Assembly (NCBI RefSeq): GCF_050717545.1
Contig: NZ_JBOITN010000019.1
Location: 124,001-188,000, forward strand
Reading direction: 5' to 3'
Length of the DNA: 64,000 nucleotides
From: Clostridium_AD sp050717545
GTDB lineage: Bacteria > Bacillota > Clostridia > Clostridiales > Clostridiaceae
Part shown: in pieces, positions 53,532 through 63,011 of the stretch
Numbering within the stretch: the stretch's first letter is position 1
How the letters are laid out: every line of letters begins with the position of its first letter
Program-made: the position numbers and the translations under genes
Notes under the pieces: model-generated
Databases searched by the model: none
Seen by the model: only the letters and a program-made list of their open reading frames with translations
Told to the model about the DNA's origin: nothing

Positions 53532-55133
53532 ATGACTTTGGCGGATTACATAAAAGAAATTAAAAAAAGAAGAACGTTTGCTATAATTTCACATCCCGAT
53601 GCAGGTAAAACTACGCTGACGGAAAAGTTATTATTATATGGTGGTGCAATAAGGCTTGCAGGTTCAGTTAAGGCTAGAAAGGCTTCTAAACATGCAGTCT
53701 CAGATTGGATGGAAATAGAAAAACAAAGAGGTATTTCTGTTACGTCTTCAGTTATGCAATTTAGTTATAATGATTTTTGTATAAATATACTTGATACACC
53801 AGGTCATCAAGATTTTAGTGAAGATACTTATAGAACACTTATGGCAGCCGATAGTGCAGTAATGATTATTGATGGTGCAAAAGGAGTGGAATCACAAACA
53901 AGAAAACTATTCCATGTATGCAGTATTAGAGAAATACCTATATTTACTTTTGTAAACAAAATGGATAGAGAAACTCGAGATATATTTGAACTAATGGAAG
54001 AGATAGAGAATGAATTTGGAATTAAATCTTATCCTATGAACTGGCCTATAGGTTGTGGAGTGGATTTTAAAGGTGTGTACGATAGACGCACAAAGGAAAT
54101 TATTGTTTTTGATGATGGAAAACATGGTCAATTAGAAGCTAAAGAGACTAAAATTAGTATTGATGATGAAAAGGCAATTGAACTTATTGGTGATGTGCTT
54201 TATGATAAGCTTATGGAAGATATGGAGCTTTTAGACGTTGCGGGAGATGACTTTGACTTAGCAAAGGTAGCTAATGGAGAACTTACACCAGTATTTTTCG
54301 GTAGTGCTTCAACTAATTTTGGGGTTGAACCATTTTTGGATAACTTTTTAAAGTTAACTCCGCCACCATTGCCAAGAAATTCGAGCATAGGGAAAATAGA
54401 TGTCTTTAGTAAAGATTTTTCTGCTTTTGTATTTAAGATTCAGGCTAATATGAATAAAGCTCATAGGGACAGGATTGCTTTTATGAGAATTTGTTCAGGA
54501 CAGTTTGAAAAAGGCATGGATGTTTATCATGTGCAAGGCGGTAATAAAATAAAATTAGCTCAACCGCAACAATTTTTAGCTCAAGAGAGAGAAATAGTAG
54601 AAGAGGCATATGCTGGAGATATTATTGGAGTATTTGATCCAGGTATTTTTAGCATAGGAGATACTATATGTGCATCTTCTAATAAATTTGAGTTTGAGGG
54701 AATACCAACTTTTGCACCAGAATTTTTTGCAAGGGTGAGAACTGTTGATACTATGAAGAGAAAGCAATTTATAAAGGGCGTAACACAAATAGCTCAAGAA
54801 GGTGCAATCCAAGTATTTAAGGAGCTTCATATAGGAATCGAACAAATTGTAGTTGGAGTTGTAGGTGTGTTACAGTTTGAGGTATTAGAATTTAGACTTA
54901 AAAATGAATATAATGTAGATATTAAAATTGATAGATTATCATTTACACAAATAAGATGGATTGAAAATAGTAATATAGATAAAGAAAAACTTAATTTGAC
55001 TAGTGATGCTAGAATAGTTAAAGATTTTAAAAATAGGGATATATTATTATTCCAAAATGATTGGGGTATTAGCTGGGCACTTGAACATAATAAAGGTCTG
55101 ATTTTATCAGATATAAGTAAAAATAACGATTAA
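53532..55133 (+). CDS. prfC: Peptide chain release factor 3
   Basis: GTPase that removes RF1 and RF2 from the ribosome after peptide release. 533 aa, usual length. G1 SHPDAGKTTLTEK near 20, the switch region KQRGISVTSSV, G3 LDTPGHQDFSEDT near 84 and G4 VNKMDRE near 140 are all present. Domains 2 and 3 follow (FVFKIQANMNKAHRDRIAF near 300). AAAGGAG lies at 53521-53527; the start could be ATG 53532 or TTG 53538, with ATG 53529 too close. Single gene with a clear terminator. Confidence 0.94.
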   Translation: MTLADYIKEIKKRRTFAIISHPDAGKTTLTEKLLLYGGAIRLAGSVKARKASKHAVSDWMEIEKQRGISVTSSVMQFSYNDFCINILDTPGHQDFSEDTYRTLMAADSAVMIIDGAKGVESQTRKLFHVCSIREIPIFTFVNKMDRETRDIFELMEEIENEFGIKSYPMNWPIGCGVDFKGVYDRRTKEIIVFDDGKHGQLEAKETKISIDDEKAIELIGDVLYDKLMEDMELLDVAGDDFDLAKVANGELTPVFFGSASTNFGVEPFLDNFLKLTPPPLPRNSSIGKIDVFSKDFSAFVFKIQANMNKAHRDRIAFMRICSGQFEKGMDVYHVQGGNKIKLAQPQQFLAQEREIVEEAYAGDIIGVFDPGIFSIGDTICASSNKFEFEGIPTFAPEFFARVRTVDTMKRKQFIKGVTQIAQEGAIQVFKELHIGIEQIVVGVVGVLQFEVLEFRLKNEYNVDIKIDRLSFTQIRWIENSNIDKEKLNLTSDARIVKDFKNRDILLFQNDWGISWALEHNKGLILSDISKNND

Positions 55134-55143
55134 TATAAAAATA

Positions 55144-55178
55144 AAAAAATCTCTTGAAGTAATTTCAAGAGATTTTTT
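55144..55178 (+). terminator. Intrinsic terminator of prfC
   Basis: AAAAAATCTCTTGAA pairs with TTTCAAGAGATTTTTT around GTAA. It also serves the converging small gene. Confidence 0.8.
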
Positions 55179-55179
55179 G

Positions 55180-55338
55180 TTATTTATATGTTTTTTTTCT
55201 GCTAGATAATAAATCAACTACAAATACAATGGCAGCAACTATTAGGAGAATGTTAATTAAGCTTCCACCTTTACTAAAAAGTACTCCAATTAACCAAAAT
55301 AAAACCACAAATCCGCCAAGCCATCGTAAAAATGTCAT
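55180..55338 (-). CDS. lmo0937-like small membrane protein
   Basis: 52 aa with two hydrophobic helices (about 3-18 and 24-43) separated by SKGGS and ending SSRKKTYK. This matches the small lmo0937-type membrane proteins of Firmicutes, whose role is unknown. The start ATG is at 55338, after GGAGGTGTAA on the minus strand; a longer frame from 55377 is unlikely. Converges with prfC. Confidence 0.8.
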   Translation of the reverse strand: MTFLRWLGGFVVLFWLIGVLFSKGGSLINILLIVAAIVFVVDLLSSRKKTYK

Positions 55339-55543
55339 ATTTACACCTCCATTTATCAAAATAACAATTAGAATCAACTAAATAACATATATAGTATTTA
55401 GTATTTTGCCAAAGTATATGCAAAATATATATAAATTTATTATCTAAAAGTGTATGGGTACATTTGAAAAATAATATATATTGTATATAATATATATTAA
55501 AGTGATTTTAAAATATATTTAAGAATAGATTTGGGGGAGAAAT

Positions 55544-56083
55544 ATGGAAAATAATTTATCATCAGTTAAAACTCTTGACATAGTACAAATTAGTCTAATG
55601 GCAGCAATTACATTTATAGCTACGTGGGTTATACATGTACCAACTTTTATGGGTGTACTTCATTTAGGGGATAGTATGATTTTTTTATCGGCTATATTAT
55701 TTGGAAGGAAAAAATCAGCTATATCTTCTGCTGTTGGTATGTGTTTATTTGATATAATAAGCGGATATACCTTATGGGCACCATTTACTTTAATTATCAA
55801 AGGTGTAATGGGATATATTGCTGGAAGTATTGCCTTTAGAAAAAATTATAATGGAAATAACACTCCAAACAATATATTCGCATTCGTTGTAGCAGGTGTT
55901 TGGATGATAATTGCATATTATTTAGGCGGAGCTGTAATATTAACATTTATTTCTAAAGAATTTGCACTTAAACAAGCATTAATTATTTCATTAAAAGATA
56001 TACCTACGAACATTCTCCAAGTAGCAGGTGGTATGGCGTTGGCACTACCTTTAATAGCAGCATTAAAAAGAAAAATAAGTTAA
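55544..56083 (+). CDS. ECF transporter S component (vitamin uptake)
   Basis: 179 aa with five to six membrane helices. VHLGDSMIFLSAILFGRKKSAIS-like sequence near 38-60 and the ALxxA-type helix 1 (SLMAAITFIATW) match substrate-binding S components of energy-coupling factor transporters. These bind a vitamin or metal and use shared EcfA-EcfT modules encoded elsewhere. The substrate cannot be told from sequence and no riboswitch precedes the gene. ATG with GGGGGAG upstream. Single gene. Confidence 0.82.
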   Translation: MENNLSSVKTLDIVQISLMAAITFIATWVIHVPTFMGVLHLGDSMIFLSAILFGRKKSAISSAVGMCLFDIISGYTLWAPFTLIIKGVMGYIAGSIAFRKNYNGNNTPNNIFAFVVAGVWMIIAYYLGGAVILTFISKEFALKQALIISLKDIPTNILQVAGGMALALPLIAALKRKIS

Positions 56084-56106
56084 TTAATTAATGAAAACTA
56101 ATATAT

Positions 56107-56150
56107 AAAAAGACATCATTATATAATAAATATATAATGATGTCTTTTTA
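56107..56150. terminator. Two-way terminator between the S component and gerKB
   Basis: AAAAGACATCATTATATA and TATATAATGATGTCTTTT pair around ATAAA. The gerKB stop codon lies inside its right arm. Confidence 0.8.
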
Positions 56151-57233
56151 CGTCATATTTGTATTGCTCTTTTTAGTTCTAAAGTAAAATATACCGAAAA
56201 TTATTGTTGGTATTATTATAAAGCTTACTACAGAAAAATAGACGTAAAGATTTAAAAACTTATACAAGAATAGTACTTTAGCGGAAATGAAAAAAGAAAT
56301 TATGAATACAAATAAAGTAATAATGTATATGGAGTATTTATTTAAAAAAGAAAGCTTTTTTAATAAAATGAGTATAGCATTTAGTGCTAACAAATATTTT
56401 ATAAACCACCCACCTACCATTTGAAGCATTACAAAAAATTGCCCAACCTCTAAAAAATCGAAATAACTTATTAATTGTGTTTGTAGAAGCTTGGGATAGT
56501 TAAGCTCCAAGGCTCTAGATACTTCAAAAGTACTTAAAATACCTATATTTGCAAAAATCTCCATTTGAATTACGATAAGCAGTGCAATTATGCAATGTTT
56601 TGTTATTTTTGATTTATTAGTTACTCTAGATAAAAAGGGGATACAAATAGCTATACTACCATAACATCCCAGGGCTTTTATTATTGATAAAATAAAAGAT
56701 TTAGTTACGCCATCCGCCATTATAGGAAGTAGATAACTTAGTTTTTTATATTTAGCGGTAAGGATTGCTAGGTTGATCCCTGACACCATAATAATAGATA
56801 TACTAATAATAGTAATTATAATTATAGCCCTAGTACCCTTTTTTGTAATATAAATGGCGGGGATTACTATAAACAATAGAAAAAACCAAACAGGCGTATC
56901 TGAAAGCAAATTTATATGCAAGGCGTTTGCTTCTACTGAAGAACTTTCTATTAAAGTTATAAATAAAGTTAAGACAAATAAAATTAAAAAAATGTCTCCC
57001 ATAGTTTTACCTAGAGCTTTTCGGTATATTTCATCTATATTAAAGCATTTTGTTTTCTTACAAACGGTGAGTAAAAAAATAAAATAAATAAACATAAGAA
57101 TAGAGGCAATAATAACGGAAATCCAGGAATCTCTACCTCCATTTACAATGAATACATTAGGGTATGTTTTCATTGCTACAATTGAGGTTCCCCAAATTAT
57201 GAACATTAAATGTTTTGTGTTTAGTTTATCCAT
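56148..57233 (-). CDS. gerKB: Spore germination permease, GerKB/GerAB type
   Basis: About 361 aa with ten membrane helices, the B subunit of a nutrient germinant receptor, placed in the inner spore membrane. It is in the amino acid permease superfamily and is thought to bind the germinant. Typical features are the N-terminal short cytoplasmic part (MDKLNTKHLMFIIWGT) and a serine/glutamate-rich loop (LIESSSVEANAL). The frame opens at 57308, but the ATG at 57233 matches family starts; its ribosome site (GGAG) is about 13 bases away. It diverges from gerKA-gerKC, the arrangement described for gerKB in Clostridium perfringens. Confidence 0.9.
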   Translation of the reverse strand: MDKLNTKHLMFIIWGTSIVAMKTYPNVFIVNGGRDSWISVIIASILMFIYFIFLLTVCKKTKCFNIDEIYRKALGKTMGDIFLILFVLTLFITLIESSSVEANALHINLLSDTPVWFFLLFIVIPAIYITKKGTRAIIIITIISISIIMVSGINLAILTAKYKKLSYLLPIMADGVTKSFILSIIKALGCYGSIAICIPFLSRVTNKSKITKHCIIALLIVIQMEIFANIGILSTFEVSRALELNYPKLLQTQLISYFDFLEVGQFFVMLQMVGGWFIKYLLALNAILILLKKLSFLNKYSIYIITLFVFIISFFISAKVLFLYKFLNLYVYFSVVSFIIIPTIIFGIFYFRTKKSNTNMT

Positions 57234-57389
57234 TTTGTAATCTTGTCTCCTCTTTTTTTGAATGTACGTTAATGCAATAAAAATTGATATACTAGTATTA
57301 TTTCCCAATTTTAAAATATTAAACTATAAATTAGAAAATTTAAGAATATTCGGTCTGAAAATTACAAATAATAAAATGGGTGATTAAAA

Positions 57390-58796
57390 ATGGAAAAAGT
57401 AAATATAGATTATATTAAAGAAAAACTAAAAAATAGTTATGATGTAAAATATAGAGAGATAGAATGCGCGGTAGGAACAATATTCGGTGTTTTTATTGAT
57501 GATTTATGTGATTCTAAATTTATTAGTGAATACATATTCAACCCCTTAATACAACACGAGATATCGACTGTAGACTTAGAGTATATAAAGAAAGAAGTGT
57601 TACCGGCAAATAATATTGGAGATATTAATACGAATGAGGAGGCTATGTCACATATTTTATCTGGAGACTTGGTTCTTATATTTTCTTTTGCTAATAAAGC
57701 AATTTATTGTGAAGCCAAGGGGTATGTAAGGCGAGGTGTTGGAATTCCAGTTACTGAAAATGTTATCAAAGGACCAAGGGAAGGGTTTACCGAGGCTTTT
57801 GTAGATAATGTGTCATTGATTAGGCGGAAAATAAAAAATACGGATTTGAAATTTGAATCCATAATTCTTGGGAGTAAATCGAATACAATAGCTGTAATAT
57901 GCTACATAGAAGGTGTGGCTCCTAAGAAGCTTGTGGATTATATAAGAAAAAAGGTGACTAATATAAAATTAGAATTTATATTAGATACAAATTATATTGA
58001 GGAAGCATTAAAAAACAAGCATACAGCTTTTGACACAATAGGTACTACTGAAAAACCAGATGTGGCAGCAGCAAAGCTTTTAGAAGGTAAAATAGCAATA
58101 ATCGTAGATGGAACACCTTTTGTAATTACTGCACCATATTTTTTTATAGATAATTTTCATACACCAGATGATTATTATGCTAATATGTATTTTACTAATT
58201 TATCAAGAATTATGAGGGTAGGTGGATTCTTCTCAGGTGTATTTTTGTCTGGGTTGTATATGGCTATTGCGGCTTTCCACTTTTCGACTATTCCAACAGT
58301 ACTTGCTATAAAGTTCACAATGTCTAGAGCAGATGTACCGCTGCCTATAGTAATAGAGTTATTGTTAATGACTTTCTTCTTCCAGCTGCTTCGTGAGGCA
58401 GGAATAAGATTGCCACAGTCTATTGGGCAGGCAATGAGTATTGTTGGAGCTTTAATTTTAGGAGATGCAGTGGTGGGAGTAGGATTAGCATCTCAAAGCA
58501 CAGTAGTAATAGTGGCAATTTCATCCATTTCATCTTTTTTAGTGCCTAAACTTTATGGTGCTTTATCCATATGGAATATAATAATCATTATTTTTTCAGC
58601 AGTTCTTGGACTTCCTGGATTTTATATTGGTTTCTTTATTTTTATTGCACATATGGCGGGCCTTGAGAGCTGTGGATATCCATATTTATTTCCTTTAGGA
58701 ACACTTGAAACCTTTAAATTTAAAGATTTACTATATAGAAAAGAACTTAACAAGATATCTAATAGTATTTTTGATAAGGATGATTATAATGAGTAA
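57390..58796 (+). CDS. gerKA: Spore germination protein, GerKA/GerAA type
   Basis: 468 aa A subunit of the germinant receptor. A soluble N-terminal part (1-265) is followed by about five membrane helices. The family signature LREAGIRLPQSIGQAMSIVG is near 335, and GALILGDAVVGVGLASQ follows. The A subunits oligomerise and are proposed to form an ion channel released on germinant binding. GGGTGATTA precedes the ATG. The stop overlaps the gerKC start by 8 bases, so the two are translated together. Confidence 0.94.
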   Translation: MEKVNIDYIKEKLKNSYDVKYREIECAVGTIFGVFIDDLCDSKFISEYIFNPLIQHEISTVDLEYIKKEVLPANNIGDINTNEEAMSHILSGDLVLIFSFANKAIYCEAKGYVRRGVGIPVTENVIKGPREGFTEAFVDNVSLIRRKIKNTDLKFESIILGSKSNTIAVICYIEGVAPKKLVDYIRKKVTNIKLEFILDTNYIEEALKNKHTAFDTIGTTEKPDVAAAKLLEGKIAIIVDGTPFVITAPYFFIDNFHTPDDYYANMYFTNLSRIMRVGGFFSGVFLSGLYMAIAAFHFSTIPTVLAIKFTMSRADVPLPIVIELLLMTFFFQLLREAGIRLPQSIGQAMSIVGALILGDAVVGVGLASQSTVVIVAISSISSFLVPKLYGALSIWNIIIIIFSAVLGLPGFYIGFFIFIAHMAGLESCGYPYLFPLGTLETFKFKDLLYRKELNKISNSIFDKDDYNE

Positions 58797-59907
58797 GTAT
58801 AAGAAGATATTAGTTATAATAAGTTTAACAATGTGTTGCTTTATAATGACGTCATGTTTTAGTTATAGGGATGTTAATAAACTATTATTTGTTACTGGTA
58901 TAATAATAGATGTAGATCAAGCTAATAATCCTATAATATATGCAGAAGCGTATAAGGGAATAAGAGCAGTAACGCCTGGTGGTTCGGATGAGAGGATAAT
59001 ATTTAAAGGGACGGGTAAAACAATTTTTGAAGCTGTTAGAAATATGAATGCCACTTCCAGTTACAAATTAAATTATACACAGAATAAGGCGATAATATTT
59101 ACTCAAAAAGCCGCAGAATACGGTCTTGACAATTTCGTAGATTTTTTATATCGTGATCAAGAATTGCTTATAAGACCGAGTATTGTAATATATAGAGGGG
59201 ATCCAGAGAAACTTATTAAGATAAATATTGCTCAAGAAAAGTATATTGGATTTTTTTTAATGCATCTTATAGAAAATGTTGGGGCGTCTTCAAGAGCTTT
59301 AAAACTAAGCTTAAATGATTTTTATAATCAAAGAAATATGGGAGATAAAACAAATGTAATACCCATAATAGATATTCCAAAAGATGATTTAGAGGAAAGG
59401 CTGGAAATAAATGGTGGAGCGGTTGTTAAAGACGATAAAATGGTTAGTGTAATAGAAACAAATGAAGGGCAGGGATTTAACTTTTTAATGAACAATGTTG
59501 CAAGTGGTACTTTAGAAATAACTAATCCCAATGATATTAATAAATTTGTAACTTTAGAAATTTTAAAAAGTAAAACTAAGACAGAAGTCAGTTATGAGGA
59601 TAATTCTATACACTTAAAAAAGAAGATTAAAGTTAATGTGAATTTCGCAGGAGCGCAAAAAAGTATTGATCTAACAAAAGAAAATATAAATAAAATACAG
59701 GATAAGTCAGAAGAAAATATTCTGAAATCCTGCAATGGTTTATTCCAAAAATACAAGGTATTAAATATGGACATTTTTGATATAACGCAGCAATTCTATA
59801 ATAAATATCCAAAGATAAAAATAGAAGATATTATGAACGAAACTGATTTAAAAGTTGAAGTAGAAGTGAAAATAATGAATACAGGTGATGTTGTTAATTT
59901 CAAATAG
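58789..59907 (+). CDS. gerKC: Spore germination lipoprotein, GerKC/GerAC type
   Basis: 372 aa lipoprotein C subunit of the germinant receptor. A signal peptide (LVIISLTMCCFIMTSC) ends in a lipobox with Cys near residue 22, so the protein is anchored on the outer face of the inner spore membrane. The Ger(x)C domains follow. The frame opens at 58705, but ATG 58789 has AAGGATGAT upstream and overlaps the end of gerKA. Terminator at 59911. Confidence 0.94.
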   Translation: MSKYKKILVIISLTMCCFIMTSCFSYRDVNKLLFVTGIIIDVDQANNPIIYAEAYKGIRAVTPGGSDERIIFKGTGKTIFEAVRNMNATSSYKLNYTQNKAIIFTQKAAEYGLDNFVDFLYRDQELLIRPSIVIYRGDPEKLIKINIAQEKYIGFFLMHLIENVGASSRALKLSLNDFYNQRNMGDKTNVIPIIDIPKDDLEERLEINGGAVVKDDKMVSVIETNEGQGFNFLMNNVASGTLEITNPNDINKFVTLEILKSKTKTEVSYEDNSIHLKKKIKVNVNFAGAQKSIDLTKENINKIQDKSEENILKSCNGLFQKYKVLNMDIFDITQQFYNKYPKIKIEDIMNETDLKVEVEVKIMNTGDVVNFK

Positions 59908-59910
59908 AAA

Positions 59911-59937
59911 GGCGATGGTAATCCATCGTCTTTTGTT
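59911..59937 (+). terminator. Terminator of gerKA-gerKC
   Basis: GGCGATGG pairs with CCATCGTC around TAAT, followed by TTTTGTTG. Confidence 0.7.
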
Positions 59938-60031
59938 GTAGAATATAAATAAAATACAAACATGGTTTAGTTAGGTACAATTTATAGGTATAAGCATATT
60001 GTATTATAATAGCGTATTTGAGGTGAGATAT

Positions 60032-61177
60032 ATGGATGCGAAAAAAATCAGTATTTTGCTCAGGAGGGATGAGGGCACAAAATTAGATTATAAGTTGAGA
60101 ATTGATATATTAATGGAGAGCGGTAAAAAAGAATTGGCTAAAGACGTATGTGCTATAGCAAATTCCCGTGGAGGAAGAGGATATATTATTATTGGAGTTG
60201 AGGATAAGACAAAAAGAATTGTAGGAATTGATGCTTTTGAATTTAAAGAAGAACAAATCCAACAAATTATTAGTTCGAGATGTGAGCCTCCTATTCCAGT
60301 ATCTATAGATTTCGTAATACACCAAAGAAAAAATCTAGCAATTATAACTATATATGATGGTGGCCAGAAACCTTATCAATTAAGGGAGAATGGAGCTTTT
60401 TACATTAGGCGAGGCTCCACCACAGATACAATGAGAAAAGAAGAATTAATTTCATGTTTGCAAGATAACTTCAGTCTCAATATTGAAACAATGCCCATTA
60501 TGAATAGTAATATAAATAGTTTGAATTTTGATATAATTAATAAATTTTATTTAAATAAAGGTATTTTAGTAAATGATGATAATAGATTAGATTTTTTGGA
60601 CAATGCAGGGATAACTTTTATTGAAAGGGATTATAACAAAAGAGTCGTAACTTTGGGAGGACTATTAGTATTTTCCTCGATTAATAGCATTTATTTACCT
60701 CATAATATGATAAAAATAATAAACAAAGTAAATAATAATTTTGATGAAGTTATTATTGTTCAAGGAAGTTTACTCGAAATGATTGATAGTGTAGAAGGAT
60801 TTTTAGAAAATATAGTTCCACATAACTACCCTATTACAGCAGTAAATGAGGCAGTTAAAAATGCAATATTATATAGGGATTACACTATATTTTATAAGGA
60901 GATTGATATAGTAGTAAGTTATAACAGTGTAAGTGTAGTTAGCCCTGGGTGTACATTGTTATCCAATGAAATTAGTAATCATAATAATTTAAAAAGAAAT
61001 ATGTGGATATATGATAAATTAATAACGCTTGATGATAGAAAAAGATTTACGAAATCTGGGAATGGATTTGTACGAATCAAAAAGCCTTTTGTAAAATATG
61101 GTAAGGTTCTATTTGTGGATTCAAAAGTTGATAACACTTTTAAGGTGATTTTTCCAGGGATTAAAAATTTTATTTAA
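60032..61177 (+). CDS. AlbA_2 (Schlafen-type) domain protein
   Basis: About 381 aa. The N-terminal 120 residues match the AlbA_2 putative nucleic-acid/ATP-binding domain: ANSRGGRGYIIIGVEDKTK, then ARQ-type loop equivalents and FYIRRGSTTDTM. The C-terminal part has VNEAVKNAILYRDY and a basic tail and resembles the ATP-binding region of relatives often called transcriptional regulators. The true role is unproven. The ATG at 60032 follows GAGGTGAGA. It lies between the germination operon and tyrS, with no sign of co-transcription with either. Confidence 0.85.
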   Translation: MDAKKISILLRRDEGTKLDYKLRIDILMESGKKELAKDVCAIANSRGGRGYIIIGVEDKTKRIVGIDAFEFKEEQIQQIISSRCEPPIPVSIDFVIHQRKNLAIITIYDGGQKPYQLRENGAFYIRRGSTTDTMRKEELISCLQDNFSLNIETMPIMNSNINSLNFDIINKFYLNKGILVNDDNRLDFLDNAGITFIERDYNKRVVTLGGLLVFSSINSIYLPHNMIKIINKVNNNFDEVIIVQGSLLEMIDSVEGFLENIVPHNYPITAVNEAVKNAILYRDYTIFYKEIDIVVSYNSVSVVSPGCTLLSNEISNHNNLKRNMWIYDKLITLDDRKRFTKSGNGFVRIKKPFVKYGKVLFVDSKVDNTFKVIFPGIKNFI

Positions 61178-61426
61178 ATTTAAAGAAAACGCTTGTAAAT
61201 GGATGTAATATATATGTATAAGGAGATAACTTCTAAAGATGGCCTAGTTAATTACTTGATTTATTTTAAATACACCTATATGATTAATATCATAAAAATA
61301 TATAAATGGCTGTGAAAGAAAAAAGTAACTATAAGAATTATTAAGAGAGCTAGTGGTAGGTGTGAACTAGTTAAGGAATATAGTGAAATACATTCTGGAG
61401 CTTTAAGCTGAAATAAAGTTATTATT

Positions 61427-61480
61427 GCGCCACCGCAAGTGACGGCGGCACCATAGGTAACGGCGTCACCAAGGGTGACG
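61427..61480 (+). repeat. Three 18-bp GC-rich units inside the tyrS T-box
   Basis: Three head-to-tail units, GCGCCACCGCAAGTGACG, then GCGGCACCATAGGTAACG, then GCGTCACCAAGGGTGACG. Each can form its own small hairpin (perfect in the third: GTCACC and GGTGAC around AAG). The composition stands out strongly from the AT-rich surroundings. Confidence 0.85.
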
Positions 61481-61568
61481 ATTAGATTAGGCTGAGACGG
61501 GTTGACCTTACGTTATAAGGAAAAAGCGGATTGTTAAATCAATTTGGGTGGTACCACGGAAATTATTT

Positions 61569-61594
61569 CGTCCCTTTCATAGGGGCGTTTTTTT
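61569..61594 (+). terminator. T-box terminator before tyrS
   Basis: CGTCCCT and AGGGGCG pair (one mismatch or G-T) around TTCAT, followed by seven T. Confidence 0.8.
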
Positions 61595-61636
61595 ATTGCC
61601 AAAAATAAGTAAGATTAAAATAAGGAGGAATAAATT

Positions 61637-62857
61637 ATGGAAAATGTATATGATACGCTTTGTGAGCGAGGATATATAAAACAACTTACTCACGAGGATG
61701 AAATTAAGAAAATATTAGCTAAGGAGAAGGTTACATTTTATATAGGTTTTGATCCAACAGCAGATAGTTTGCATATTGGGCACTTTATTGCCATGATGTT
61801 TATGGCACATATGCAAAGAGCAGGTCACAGACCTATAGCCTTAGTCGGTGGTGGAACTGCAATGATTGGTGATCCATCAGGAAAAACAGATATGAGAAAA
61901 ATGCTTTCAAAAGATGAAATTGATTATAATATATCCTGCATAAAAAAACAACTTTCAAAACTTATAGATTTTAAGGATGATAAAGCAATACTGGAAAACA
62001 ATGCAAATTGGCTTTTGAACCTAAATTATGTAGATTTTATAAGAGATATAGGCGTGCATTTTTCAGTGAACAGGATGCTCACTGCTGAATGTTTTAAACA
62101 GAGATTAGAAAAAGGCTTATCTTTCTTTGAGTTTAACTATATGCTTATGCAAGGATATGACTTTTTAATGCTAAATAAAAAATATGGATGTACTATGCAA
62201 TTAGGTGGAGATGATCAATGGTCTAACATAATTGCTGGAATGGAACTAATAAGGAAAAAAGAAAGTAAAAATGCTTATGGAATGACCTGTGCGTTACTTA
62301 CTAATAGCGAAGGCAAGAAAATGGGAAAAACTGAGAATGGTGCTTTATGGCTTGATGCAAATAAAACACCTCCTTATGATTTTTACCAGTACTGGAGAAA
62401 TATTGCCGATTCAGATGTAGAAAAATGTTTATCATTACTCACATTTATACCCATGGATGAAGTTAGAAGATTAGGAGCATTAAAAGATGAAAAAATCAAT
62501 GAAGCTAAAAAGGTTTTAGCTTATGAAGTTACAAAACTTATTCATGGAGAGAACGAAGCTATTAAGGCTAAGACCGCTGCAGAGGCTTTATTTGGCAGTG
62601 GGACTAATATGAGTAACGTGCCTCTAGTTTCAGTGCCAGAAGCCATGAAAAACGCAGGATTTATGGATATATTGGTTTATACTAAAGTAGTGCCTTCAAA
62701 AGCAGAAGCTAGAAGATTAATTGAGCAGGGTGGATTAACTATTAATGATAAAAAAATTGAAGATAAAAATTCAATACTTTTAGATTCTGATTTTATAGAT
62801 GGAAGCGTACTGATAAAAAAAGGAAAGAAAAAATATTATTCTTTAATTATAGAATAG
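61637..62857 (+). CDS. tyrS: Tyrosine-tRNA ligase
   Basis: Class I synthetase charging tRNA-Tyr. 406 aa, standard bacterial form. Seen: GFDPTADSLHIGHF with the HIGH motif near residue 46, LGGDDQWSN near 192, the KMSKS-equivalent KMGKTENGALWL near 228, and a C-terminal S4 RNA-binding domain (about 340-400) with AEARRLIEQGGLTIN. ATG with AAGGAGGA upstream. Controlled by the Tyr T-box. Confidence 0.96.
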   Translation: MENVYDTLCERGYIKQLTHEDEIKKILAKEKVTFYIGFDPTADSLHIGHFIAMMFMAHMQRAGHRPIALVGGGTAMIGDPSGKTDMRKMLSKDEIDYNISCIKKQLSKLIDFKDDKAILENNANWLLNLNYVDFIRDIGVHFSVNRMLTAECFKQRLEKGLSFFEFNYMLMQGYDFLMLNKKYGCTMQLGGDDQWSNIIAGMELIRKKESKNAYGMTCALLTNSEGKKMGKTENGALWLDANKTPPYDFYQYWRNIADSDVEKCLSLLTFIPMDEVRRLGALKDEKINEAKKVLAYEVTKLIHGENEAIKAKTAAEALFGSGTNMSNVPLVSVPEAMKNAGFMDILVYTKVVPSKAEARRLIEQGGLTINDKKIEDKNSILLDSDFIDGSVLIKKGKKKYYSLIIE

Positions 62858-62891
62858 AGAAATTTAAAATAGTAAAAGGGTAGGAATCAAT

Positions 62892-62938
62892 AAAACAAAG
62901 TTAAAATAAATTTATATTTTAGCTTTGTTTTTAGTTTT
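62892..62938 (+). terminator. Terminator of tyrS
   Basis: AAAACAAAG pairs with CTTTGTTTT and inner TAAAATA with TATTTTA, followed by a T-rich stretch. Confidence 0.65.
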
Positions 62939-63011
62939 AGGTTTTTTGTACGATAATAAAATATCGATAATTTTTAAATAGAAATTATTCTAAATAAAAA
63001 GGAGGTGGCTT

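Larger units (their letters stand above)
61310..61600 (+). promoter_or_regulatory. T-box leader of tyrS (specifier UAC)
   Basis: tRNA-Tyr-sensing leader. It has AAGAGAGCTAGTGG in stem I, GTGAAATACATTCTGG with the Tyr codon TAC at 61389-61391, and the T-box TGGGTGGTACCACGG (61545-61559). A terminator follows at 61569. Between specifier loop and T-box lies an unusual GC-rich 18-base triple repeat (61427-61480). Confidence 0.9.

Noticed and set aside
62939..63000. SigD-type flagellar promoter before the last gene
   Set aside because: ATCGATAA resembles a SigD -10 box, but no convincing TAAA lies at the right distance, so I did not call it.
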